This document shows, one piece after another, positions 56,201-64,000 of a stretch of DNA of 64,000 nucleotides. Where the stretch lies: assembly GCA_033064195.1 (NCBI GenBank), contig JARBJD010000033.1, positions 62,001-126,000 of the forward strand, in the 5' to 3' direction. The DNA comes from Blattamonas nauphoetae (taxonomy: Eukaryota > Preaxostyla > Oxymonadida). How positions within the stretch are numbered: position 1 is the first letter of the stretch; every line of letters starts with the position of its first letter. A program made the translations under genes and the position numbers. Under the pieces are notes generated by a model, which saw only the letters and a list, made by a program, of their open reading frames with translations, did not search any database and was not told where the DNA came from.

Positions 56201-59200
56201 GTGGAGTGTTCAAGAAGCGTCCATTCGACGAGAAGGAGAGAAGAGACGAGGCAGAGTGTCCTTCCACAGACAGATCACCTTTCGGTTCGACGGCAGCTGT
56301 TGCGGTGATTCTCGACATCACTGTCATTCGACTCAGACACGCTTCCTTCATCCGACTCATTCCCAGTTCAACCGACTTGCAGAATATCTCGAAATGCCCA
56401 CATTTCTCAAACTCCGTCCCGTCGTCATCGATCTCAACTGACTCTTCCAGCGACACCAGATACGGAAGAAGAGACATGTTCAGTTGTGTTGCTCTATCTG
56501 TCCCCCAAAGCGATGACTCCTTCGTTCGAGTGAAGCTGCCCTCCCACTTCACTCGTGTGATTGTTCGAGCCAGATTGTGTCCGATCACCAAGACGTCGAT
56601 GGAGGGCGGTGTGGCAGAGTCGGAGGGAAGCGATTCGAAGACGAGGTCGGTCATCGAATAGTCGAAGCTGTCACTTTCGACTGTCGTCGTGTTGGCCAGT
56701 TCGAGCAGCACGGAGTTCGCTTGGCCAGAACAGAAGCAGGATGTGAATGTGTTGTTGGTGAGATGCAGTTGGGCTGCCTCTGTGAGGATCGCTGAGATGA
56801 TTCCAGCATTCTCGTTCGACGAGCAGATCGACTCAAAGAAAGTCTCAGAAACGACGAGACTCGCTCCTCGCTCAACCACAATCAGTGTGCTCGGGATGGC
56901 TGACGATCCAACTTCGCGAAGAGTGCAGTTCGAGACTTCGAGTGAGCCAGTCTGGCAATGAAGAAGCGAGGCGTGTTTGAAGGTCGAAGGAACTTGGATG
57001 AAGAGCTGCTCGATCGACACTTTCGCTGAGATGGCGAAGAGCCCTTTTGGTGTTTCTTTGACTGCGGTCTCTTTGATCGTCATTTGATTCTTGCTTCCAG
57101 ACAGTGTGATGTCTTTTGAGAGTGCCAATTCAGTTGAGTGGTCGATGGATGTTCGGAATGTGACGATTTTGTCTGCCATGTCTTCGATCTTTGCGTGGAG
57201 GGCGGAGAGAGAAGCACACGGATATTCTGAGAACCCACAAATCGAAGCATCACACGAATCGTTCGAGATGAAAACTTCTGTCTCGAAGGACGAGAAGTAG
57301 AGGAAGAGAGGAACAGGGACTGAGTGGACGCCTTCCATTCCAACAAAGTCTGTCAACGATTCTGCCGTCTGGTCCCACCCAAAGCAAAGAGACGATGTGA
57401 TCACCGATGCAGACAGAGAAGGATGTGCGATGAAGATCAGAGTGGCTGTCGCTTTTGGAGACGAGCAGGAAGTGAAAGGGCTGCTCGAGTGGCTGAGTGT
57501 GAACGTGCTTCCTTCGGCCAGTGTCACGTCGAGAACACCTGACCGAGACGAGTCGCTCGATTCGCAAGAAATGAAAGATGACTCGGAAATGGTGATTGAT
57601 TCGGATTGGCGAACAGTGGCAGTCAGAATCGAGGCAGACGTGGTTGAGGAGAACGAAGAGAACGAACAAGAAGCGATGGAGAGCGAGCCAGATGTGTGGA
57701 GTGTCATCAGAGAGCGAGTGAACGAGGCGACTGTCGTGGAAAACGAGAGCGAATCAAGAACGAGTTTTCCATCAGCAATCTCAAACTGACCTTCCCGCGA
57801 GACACAAATCGGTTGAGAGATGCTGTCCCCCAAAATGGAGAGAGTGACGGAATTCGGAGAGATCCTCTCTTTCATCGTCGTCTCGTTCAGAATTCTGAGC
57901 AGTTTCGACGATTCTTCCACTTTTCCTCGCTCAATCGCCTTTCCCATCGTTTCACAAGCAACTCCGAAATGTCCGCAATGCACGATGTCTCTCCCGTTCT
58001 GCCCATCCACCTCGATCACACTCCCAATCTCCACCAAATACACAAGAAGCGACGATTCAACACAAGTCGACGAGTCGACTCCCCAAAACTTGTTCATGTC
58101 TGTTTCGGAATCCACTTCGGGAAAACGAGAGGGGCCGATGAGAGTGGCAAACGAAGAACCAGAAATGAAGATCAGAGCGCCTTCGGGTATTTCGTTGGAC
58201 GAGGCTGAAGTGAACGACAGTCCACTCAAGTCGAAATCCCAGTTTGTTGGCTGTGTGGTGGGGAGAGTGAGCGAGAGGAGAGGGGCTGTGGACGAGGAGC
58301 AGTCGGAGAATGTCGACGAAGCGAACGATGCTTCATCGCTGTCGGACAATTCAATCCAAACCAAGCCTTTCTCGTTCACAGTCTTGATTTTGGTGAATTC
58401 TGTGGACTTGACTGTCAGACTTCCTGTGATCGTCAGAAGTGGCGAGTCGAGGTTGGTTGCGCTGTCTGAGCCGAACGAACACGAGTCGAGAGTGAGAAAC
58501 CCTTCAGACACAAACAGAACGGAAAAGTATCGCTCGCCAGCTTCCAAAGAAAAGGAAAGACAGGCGAGAGTGAGATCGCAATCCTTCGATACAGACATGC
58601 TTCCAGTTCGGTCGATGGCGACTTCTTGCTTGCCTGAAAGTGACGAGAACGAGGCTGTCGTCGAGATGGCAAGCGGAGATGACAGCGAGACTCTCGTTGC
58701 GATGCGGATGGATGTTTGGAGCGAGTGCGACACGGCGGACGAGAGGGCTGAGTTGAGTGTCGAGCATCGCAATCGGTCTGATCCACAGCGCGGGTGCGCG
58801 CTTTCCTCCGACGTGTCTGTCTCCCCAACAACGATCTTGTCGGTTGGAGGGAGGAGATGGAACAGCAGCGATGATTCGAAGAATGGATGGTCAGAGGCGA
58901 GCGAGCTGTCGCATCCAACGAAGTCCAAAAGAGGCTGTGTGGGAGAGAACGACGACCATCGCGAAGGAGACACGGCTGTGCCGAGAGACGACGACGTCAC
59001 GTGAACAAAGCGAGCTTTCTCAGCAACTGTCTGCGTCACGTCTTCGAACACCACAGAAACGAACGAGATCGGTTGCTCGGTCGTGATTGCGAGCAGAGCG
59101 GGACCAGACACAGAAAACGATTTGAATCGAGAAGACTCGACGGAGAGTGCGTGTTCGGTGGACGAGAACGAAATCAGAGAGACACCAACCACGGCTGGAC

Positions 59201-62200
59201 CCAGCGACGTTTCGGTTGTGTTGAAGATGCAGTTGCGGATGAACACAGGCGAGTGTGTGGATTTGATGAGCGGATGGCGGTATCCTTCGGCGTCGGTGCA
59301 GATCACTGCCACGTCATTCAACGTCAGACACTCCGCATCGTCCTTCACATCAAACAGGCCACACTGAGCAATCGCGCGGATGTTCAGATTCGTCATGGTG
59401 AGGAGAGCGGTGTCGTCGATTGTGAACACAAACGATCCTTCGTCCGCTGACTGGTCAACATCCAAAGTGGATCTGAGCATCTCAGCAGTGGTTGGATATC
59501 TGGCCTTTGTCCCGATGACAGTGATGTCTTGATTGGTCACGTGCACAGCTTTCTCGGTGTATGTCATGTTCCACACAAAATGAATTTGGAGAGGAAAGTG
59601 TGTCCCGTTTTGGTATTTCTGCTTCAGATGAGTCACTCCGAATGCCAGTGTCGCGCAGTGTGTTCCAACCCACTTGCAGTTCTCGTCGTCCGTTCCACTC
59701 GCTCCCGTCGATGGTTCAATCACACTCCCATTCACTGAAATCGACGGAGCTGGGATGAAATGGTGGATCTCCTCCATTTCTCTTTCGTCGGTTCGGCCTT
59801 CGATCACCACTCGATACATGCTGCTCAGCGATCCTCCTCCAAAAACAGGAATCTCGTCAACTGACTTCCCTTCGAAAAGAGACGACTCGATGAAGACATC
59901 CTTTCCCCACGCTGCGGTGTTGTTTTCAAACCTCGCATGGTTCAGTGCGGTCGTGTTGAATCGGATCGGCCTTGAATTCGTCGAAGTCCCTTTCACATAA
60001 ATCGCCCCTCCCTTCCCAACCAGCACCCCATTTTCATCTGTCGCCGTCGCTCGACAGTCGCGAAATGAAACTGGAGTATTGTAGCCGAATACTGCTTGCA
60101 CATAGTGAGCACCGTTCAGCTCAACAAATAAGGCTCCTCCATTCCTCGCTGAACAGTTGACGAATCCGGCACCTACAAACTGAACCGTTGTGTTTTTCGC
60201 GTTCAAGAAGCTCCCATCAACGTCAGAGTGGATATTCGCGAGAGTTCTTTGAGAGAGAGACACAGTTCCGCTGATGGACTCGATAAACGAACAACCTCGC
60301 ATGAATGCCGGAGTTGCGAGACTGACCAACGCAAAACTAACCGACCCTGCCCTGTTGACGATGAATGGGTGAGAGAGGACCGATGGGAGCGAAATTGGGA
60401 GGAAGTACATCGCGAGAAGGGCATTCGCACCGTCGACGATGAACGGAGATGTCAGAGGATCAGCTGGAAGAGTAATTGACCCTGTGCGATAATCAAGCTT
60501 TGATTCGGTTGAGATGAGATGGTGTGCTGTTGACGATGTGTGGTCGTGGACGAGTGTCATCCAAAACAAATTCACTGTGAGGTTGAAGAAAGACAAGTCT
60601 TCGATCAGAATTGGGTCTGTATTTACGACTTTAATATCTGCCCGATATCCGGGAGTGACAAGATTGTTGACAGTGAAAGAGAGTCCTTTGAATTTTGACA
60701 GTGGAACACCAGTGTAGAATCGAGAATTGATCGGATGGCGTATCCCAAACTGATAGAATCCACAACTTGGAATCTGGAAATCAACAACGCGTCCTCCAAC
60801 AAGCGCACGTGGTTTGTCGCTGAACGAACTGACGGGACTGCTGACTGACAGGAATGAGGAGTCGAAGCCAGTCAGGACCATGTCATGCCCGATTGATGAG
60901 AGAGTGGAGGATGCCTTGTTCTCGGTGAAGATGAGACTGCTCAGTGTGAGTGTTGAATCATCGACTCGTTTGAAGAAGAACGCACCCGCTGGTCCTTCCG
61001 ATGAACAATACGAGACGTCGCTCTTTTCGATGGAAACATATCCAGATGTTTCAGCATCCAAGCAACTCCCGCCCGTCGTGCCGGTTGTGTCGATGTGCAT
61101 GAACCACACTTGAAACAGCGAGAGAGAAGCAGAGCCTGTGATCGAAATCGCGGCTGATGTTGTCAGAGTGATGGTGTTGAACGTGCACACTCGAAACACC
61201 GCACTGCCCTGCGAGAATGAGAAGAGGGTCGTGCTGTGCTTCTGAATGTTTTCGAGTCGGACATTGGTCAACAGACTCGATGCATCTGAAGCTGAGTGGC
61301 TCAGAATGACAGATGATGTTGAGAGTGGATGAAGGGTGAGGGATGAAAGTGTCAGGTTTCCATTGTTCCCCAGCGATATCCCACCCATCGTCAGATTGGT
61401 GAACTTTGTCGAGTTTGCCATCCATCCCTGTCCGACAATCTGGATTGATTGTGCAATTGTTTCATCGCTGAGCGAGTGATCGCCAACAGCGACGTGGATT
61501 TGTGTGAAGACGGACTCGGCTTTCGAGAAGGCAGCTGAGATAAGATGGCAGGGAGTTGCTTCGAGGCAACTTTCGCCTGACCCGCCTTCTTTCACGAAGA
61601 GGTGTGGAATCGTGATAGTTTTTGGCTCCGAGAAGAGCACATCCAGAAGAGAAAGATCTTCCGTTTTCCCTGGAGTCTTCGAGAAGTCAATCTTATTCGA
61701 GGTTGCGGTTGATGTGCATCCGATGACATTCGAAGCATAGAAAAAGGAACAATTTTGGGCTTCCACAAAGATGTCCTGTCCCAGATTCCCCAATGCTTTG
61801 TTGTTGTCGAAGTGAGTGTCTTCCAAATAAACATGCTGAATGGAATTCATATAAAGCGCTCCTCCTCTCTTCCCCGCTTCGTTGTTTTGGAAGATGCAGC
61901 GAAAGAACGATTGATACCCAGTATATGTGGCGAATGAGCCTCCATCCGTGCCTGCCTCGTTGTTCTCGAAGAGAGAGTCAGAAACGAGGAGGACGATCGG
62001 AGCTGTATTTGGATGAGAAATGACAGGACTTGTGGTTGATGTGGTCTGATCTGAGAAATGACAGTTCGAGATCTGGACAAATGAAACTGCAGAACTGACA
62101 GAGAAAGCTCGAGTGCGAGAGGCTCCGTTTGGGGACTCAAAGGTTGAGTGTGAGAATGTTGTTAAAACATATCTGGTGGAGATTTGATAATTGGTTGCGG

Positions 62201-63437
62201 GGAGAGTGGAGACCTTGTCGTATTTCACGGTGCACGAATCAATCGACAGAGTCTGGCTTCCTTCATCAACTCCAGTCAGTGCAATCAAGTACACATGAAA
62301 GTTCTGGCAATCACTGGTGATCGAGCAGTTGGTCAGTTTTATGGCTCCAGCCAGATTGCCGATGTGGATGATGTAGAAAGAGGCGGATTGGACTGTCGAG
62401 GTGATGATGCAGTTCGTGAAATGATAATGTGTGAATCCCGTCTCATTTCTGAAAGTTCCTGCCGCTGACGTGAAAGTGTGGGTTCCAGTGACATTCTTGA
62501 TTGTCGCGTCATCCTCGTTCCGTGTTGTTCGAGGATTCTCACATTCCATCAGCGTCGAGTTGATCAGGTCGAATCTTTGCGATGACCCGAGCAACGAGGC
62601 CACAGTTCCGTACACAGCATCGTCCACGCGCCACAGATCATTCCCACTCAAAATCTGCACTCGCCGCACATCCGACGCGCCACATCCGACTGAAGTCGAC
62701 GTCATATTCGCAAAATGCGACGATGTGATGGTTGTGGTGAGGAGGGGAGGCGCTGACTTGGCGCTGGTTGTCGCCGCAATCCCATCGCGTCCAAGCAGTG
62801 ACATCGACACGAACGACGACAGAGCCACAGTCACAGATGCTGTTGTGGCTGAATCCTCGTCTGATCTGATTTCTGTGAACGATCCAATGAAATCTGTTCC
62901 TGTCTTCATCCAACATCCAACCAGTCCAACTGAAGAACTGTATCCTAACTCCATCTGAGATGAAGTGATCAACAGTGGAGCCGTCGGCATTTCCAGATTG
63001 AAAAGCACGTCAGAAAACGTCACAATGGACGCGTCGATGACAGCACAGTATTTCGATCGCGTTGAGGTCGGTTTCGACCCAAAGACACTTTCGCCTCGAT
63101 TGGGTTGTTCAGCATTCAACGATCCAAGAGACATCTGGAGCACGCTGAAAGAAGCCGTAGAGTTCGCAATTTTGAACAGAAACTGTGGAGCGTTGTTGAC
63201 GCGTTCGGTGGACTTGGTCTTGTCATCAATCTGCAATTGGCGATCCAATAATCGGATCACTGTTCCATTCTGTCCGCGGATAGCAAAGCTTCCTGATTCG
63301 AGGAGTCGTCCATGACACTGAAAATCAGAGTTTGGGAGGAGAACTTCATTCTGGTTTTCGGTGAACAAATCAGGCAATTCTACAGGCCATGTTTTGCAAA
63401 TAACAGATAGAAGAGAAATGATCACCACTGGGTACAT
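53208..63437 (-). CDS. Giant surface receptor-like pseudokinase, 3409 residues
   Basis: Start ATG 63,437 (MYPVVIISLLSVICKTWPVE, signal peptide); the open frame reaches 63,623 without an ATG. The ectodomain of about 3000 residues is built of beta-helix coils (LFENNEAGTDGGSFATY, CIFQNNEAGKRGGALYM) and at least six larger modules, each opening with a disulphide-type phrase such as CGSDRLRCSTLNSALS, CGHFGVACETMGKAIE or CGSAELPCLSVDVSVG. Then come a membrane pass near 3035-3060 (VIAVFVALVLFFVVVCVLC), CRRRKGKK, an acidic juxtamembrane region and a kinase-like domain with RWVAPELSEM, FSLGLVLFEMETG and KTGRPTLSRI. The HRD position reads LNPHRILLG and no DFG is seen, so it is a pseudokinase. Closest in layout to the 19,558 gene. 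Intronless. Ligand unknown. Confidence 0.88.
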   Translation of the reverse strand: MYPVVIISLLSVICKTWPVELPDLFTENQNEVLLPNSDFQCHGRLLESGSFAIRGQNGTVIRLLDRQLQIDDKTKSTERVNNAPQFLFKIANSTASFSVLQMSLGSLNAEQPNRGESVFGSKPTSTRSKYCAVIDASIVTFSDVLFNLEMPTAPLLITSSQMELGYSSSVGLVGCWMKTGTDFIGSFTEIRSDEDSATTASVTVALSSFVSMSLLGRDGIAATTSAKSAPPLLTTTITSSHFANMTSTSVGCGASDVRRVQILSGNDLWRVDDAVYGTVASLLGSSQRFDLINSTLMECENPRTTRNEDDATIKNVTGTHTFTSAAGTFRNETGFTHYHFTNCIITSTVQSASFYIIHIGNLAGAIKLTNCSITSDCQNFHVYLIALTGVDEGSQTLSIDSCTVKYDKVSTLPATNYQISTRYVLTTFSHSTFESPNGASRTRAFSVSSAVSFVQISNCHFSDQTTSTTSPVISHPNTAPIVLLVSDSLFENNEAGTDGGSFATYTGYQSFFRCIFQNNEAGKRGGALYMNSIQHVYLEDTHFDNNKALGNLGQDIFVEAQNCSFFYASNVIGCTSTATSNKIDFSKTPGKTEDLSLLDVLFSEPKTITIPHLFVKEGGSGESCLEATPCHLISAAFSKAESVFTQIHVAVGDHSLSDETIAQSIQIVGQGWMANSTKFTNLTMGGISLGNNGNLTLSSLTLHPLSTSSVILSHSASDASSLLTNVRLENIQKHSTTLFSFSQGSAVFRVCTFNTITLTTSAAISITGSASLSLFQVWFMHIDTTGTTGGSCLDAETSGYVSIEKSDVSYCSSEGPAGAFFFKRVDDSTLTLSSLIFTENKASSTLSSIGHDMVLTGFDSSFLSVSSPVSSFSDKPRALVGGRVVDFQIPSCGFYQFGIRHPINSRFYTGVPLSKFKGLSFTVNNLVTPGYRADIKVVNTDPILIEDLSFFNLTVNLFWMTLVHDHTSSTAHHLISTESKLDYRTGSITLPADPLTSPFIVDGANALLAMYFLPISLPSVLSHPFIVNRAGSVSFALVSLATPAFMRGCSFIESISGTVSLSQRTLANIHSDVDGSFLNAKNTTVQFVGAGFVNCSARNGGALFVELNGAHYVQAVFGYNTPVSFRDCRATATDENGVLVGKGGAIYVKGTSTNSRPIRFNTTALNHARFENNTAAWGKDVFIESSLFEGKSVDEIPVFGGGSLSSMYRVVIEGRTDEREMEEIHHFIPAPSISVNGSVIEPSTGASGTDDENCKWVGTHCATLAFGVTHLKQKYQNGTHFPLQIHFVWNMTYTEKAVHVTNQDITVIGTKARYPTTAEMLRSTLDVDQSADEGSFVFTIDDTALLTMTNLNIRAIAQCGLFDVKDDAECLTLNDVAVICTDAEGYRHPLIKSTHSPVFIRNCIFNTTETSLGPAVVGVSLISFSSTEHALSVESSRFKSFSVSGPALLAITTEQPISFVSVVFEDVTQTVAEKARFVHVTSSSLGTAVSPSRWSSFSPTQPLLDFVGCDSSLASDHPFFESSLLFHLLPPTDKIVVGETDTSEESAHPRCGSDRLRCSTLNSALSSAVSHSLQTSIRIATRVSLSSPLAISTTASFSSLSGKQEVAIDRTGSMSVSKDCDLTLACLSFSLEAGERYFSVLFVSEGFLTLDSCSFGSDSATNLDSPLLTITGSLTVKSTEFTKIKTVNEKGLVWIELSDSDEASFASSTFSDCSSSTAPLLSLTLPTTQPTNWDFDLSGLSFTSASSNEIPEGALIFISGSSFATLIGPSRFPEVDSETDMNKFWGVDSSTCVESSLLVYLVEIGSVIEVDGQNGRDIVHCGHFGVACETMGKAIERGKVEESSKLLRILNETTMKERISPNSVTLSILGDSISQPICVSREGQFEIADGKLVLDSLSFSTTVASFTRSLMTLHTSGSLSIASCSFSSFSSTTSASILTATVRQSESITISESSFISCESSDSSRSGVLDVTLAEGSTFTLSHSSSPFTSCSSPKATATLIFIAHPSLSASVITSSLCFGWDQTAESLTDFVGMEGVHSVPVPLFLYFSSFETEVFISNDSCDASICGFSEYPCASLSALHAKIEDMADKIVTFRTSIDHSTELALSKDITLSGSKNQMTIKETAVKETPKGLFAISAKVSIEQLFIQVPSTFKHASLLHCQTGSLEVSNCTLREVGSSAIPSTLIVVERGASLVVSETFFESICSSNENAGIISAILTEAAQLHLTNNTFTSCFCSGQANSVLLELANTTTVESDSFDYSMTDLVFESLPSDSATPPSIDVLVIGHNLARTITRVKWEGSFTRTKESSLWGTDRATQLNMSLLPYLVSLEESVEIDDDGTEFEKCGHFEIFCKSVELGMSRMKEACLSRMTVMSRITATAAVEPKGDLSVEGHSASSLLSFSSNGRFLNTPQDGSDFSLSFSSITIVVPTHSFQQSLFSSASEKLSFTSCSIVGTTSDPVTFSLIELTSGELVITSTDVKTITLHSSPLIKSSGSTTMLESNFSSIERVDGLGCVLEADTSCLICVKNCLFTSCTSNNTHNWILLLGANTGTLLQENWEGTLSSDSLRSSVLLSSSSASSLSDEISVFDTHSLLYEFYPRVAPRIVVTRDWKNEDHPLCGSAELPCLSVDVSVGLTGVREVEVRGEAEIGRRLKMDGDFLTIEGHKKRGVVKMVGKGQIVNNEFDDPDTLLLSFITVDVSLSTLEEGGIVVNENGETRFESASISSSSTIKPSLVQLTGGQAVILNLTLTDLTFSSTVLDLSSFDSASLTDLSTLNCSVITFVKASNGSHFSVKSSTFIGTSSVTVVNAETEEEMNTNICDWTGAFLDLTNTTTILDRVGFSHLQSGAVRMDGGSLRVLGGIFSDNSASNTSFPSVRRNIHCSRGQLNVESLGGGDGSKDFPSAWITAGEDCQFSSSIVDTQSPLFIPTLLPSKSSVTTDSKTKFITADISGTLLIPCDLSLEVFEWNDTSHSETGKTAEISANVQKWNETAVVVVLNESSLSQSLSAIHEWRLRLIFGVGVRGSESLTVKVSRAAERKAQAAKAMKVLLPIVIAVFVALVLFFVVVCVLCRRRKGKKSEEKENLLSRQELDVVEMKVDVDGSLNMMIDQQSNNFPSDTLHNSKAGIAGFTGEVGKEGTKKVEENEKEEIPTVQFLCEAMRCDGQFETCIVDIRQSLFNRIHKPTPNAAALPRFQIAYEIVEGLKRMEKDAALQRFMFMLNPHRILLGAEDQVFLKVEETAAVPPDKHPLHPPDASDPHPTPHRRIDGVSSYENGNLQRWVAPELSEMEKSGEEKAAMTKEDLRAASVFSLGLVLFEMETGMVPFGEIDGISAQRQLGTGTRPNMTNVGSEMKELISECLDVDKTGRPTLSRIQERLVEIGKKTEQLTSEEAQSVLGHLKGQVEPTPR

Positions 63438-63624
63438 GGTCGACCTCTTCTCGGATGTCTTGATGAGTTCTCTCGGGATCACGCGCCCTTTCTTTACAAC
63501 TCTGGAACTCCGAACATCACACAATAGAAAGAAGATCTCTATTGTCTCAACGTCGGATCTCTGATTCCCAATGTCGCTTTCTCCACCATGTCCTTGATGA
63601 TCGTTTCCGAATTGGGTAAACAAA

Positions 63625-63634
63625 GGGTCTGATC
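63625..63634 (+). promoter_or_regulatory. GGGTCTGATC promoter-like motif of the 63,669 gene
   Basis: AACAAAGGGTCTGATC ends 34 nt before ATG 63,669. It lies in the 231-bp gap between two divergent surface genes, 188 nt from the start of the other. Confidence 0.55.
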
Positions 63635-63668
63635 GAATTGTATCAAACTCGTTAAAGAAAACTGATTA

Positions 63669-64000
63669 ATGCTTTCTTTACTTCTGATATTCCGACTGGC
63701 GATGAGCGAAGAAGAATCGTTGCTTTCCTTGCGTGTTTTACTTGATGATGCGAAAGTAAACATTTCGAACACCGAAGACTCGTTTTTGACCGAATTGCAG
63801 ATTACGAACGGACAATATGAGATTGCTAGCTATTTGGTTGAATCATGCACACTGGATCTTCGGGGAAACAAGACTCGAATCATGCATGTGGAAGGAAGAA
63901 CCGAAGCATCAAAACCGAAAATGAAAAATGAAGGAAAGAATGGAATTAAGGCAGAAACCAACATGAACACGATGTTTATGTTCTCAAATAGCACAGTGTC
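63669..64000 (+). CDS. Surface protein gene, 5' part (runs off the window)
   Basis: ATG 63,669 (MLSLLLIFRLAMSEEESL, signal-peptide-like). Residues about 50-110 (YEIASYLVESCTLDLRGNKT, then RIMHVEGRTE, KAETNMNTMFMFSNSTV) are nearly the same as the start of the gene at 36,668, so this should be a close paralogue with beta-helix and Ig-like repeats ahead. Divergent to the giant gene on its left. The 110 codons seen are intact. Confidence 0.8.
   Translation, partial: MLSLLLIFRLAMSEEESLLSLRVLLDDAKVNISNTEDSFLTELQITNGQYEIASYLVESCTLDLRGNKTRIMHVEGRTEASKPKMKNEGKNGIKAETNMNTMFMFSNSTV

Noticed and set aside
1-64000. Reassigned stop codons, as known in some oxymonads
   Set aside because: TAA, TAG and TGA all end genes at the expected places (F4, coiled-coil gene, GSK3-like gene), and no conserved domain needs read-through of one.
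1-64000. tRNA, rRNA, CRISPR or bacterial operon features
   Set aside because: None seen. The genes are eukaryotic with spliceosomal introns.

Overview
The window looks like nuclear DNA of a gut-dwelling metamonad, most likely an oxymonad such as Blattamonas (inference). The grounds are the standard genetic code, very short GT-AG introns (several of 33-47 nt), giant surface proteins made of beta-helix and Ig-like repeats ending in a membrane pass and a kinase-like domain, and an expanded family of about 340-residue proteins with no function I can name.

Layout. 0.4-19.2 kb is a tandem field of the 340-residue family (six loci, called F1-F6 here; a seventh fragment F7 lies at 26.5 kb), mixed with a duplicated coiled-coil gene and a gene ending in two ubiquitin-like domains. 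DNA transposons have cut into almost every one of these genes. The clean cases show target-site duplications: 2798 bp with 9-bp TSD (a 324-bp hAT MITE nested in it), 787 bp and 1867 bp with 3-bp TSD, 860 bp, 889 bp with perfect 337-bp inverted ends, and a 2518-bp element with 8-bp TSD that carries a complete 1635-bp pogo-like transposon. In most cases removing element plus one TSD copy restores the host frame exactly.

19.6-25.9 kb is an intact surface pseudokinase gene. 26.2-28.3 kb holds a Rho-like GTPase fragment, a family fragment and the second coiled-coil gene copy. 28.3-36.7 kb is a decaying surface-protein gene. 36.9-41.8 kb holds two intron-rich kinase-type genes: a pseudokinase fused to a SPRY-like region (6 exons) and a GSK3-like kinase (8 exons). 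42-52.2 kb is repeat DNA: inverted-repeat elements of 0.5-1.8 kb, some nested, and a worn reverse-transcriptase element. 53.2-63.4 kb is one 3409-residue surface protein gene, facing away from a related gene that starts at 63,669 and runs off the window.

Two cross-cutting signals stand out. A short motif, GGKTCNGATC, lies 28-34 nt before the start codon of four genes from two unrelated families (12 nt in a fifth). Several transposons inside coding exons also carry GT and AG sites near their ends that would splice them out in frame, so they may behave as introns. Exon joins given here were derived by reading frame and splice signals only; there is no transcript evidence.
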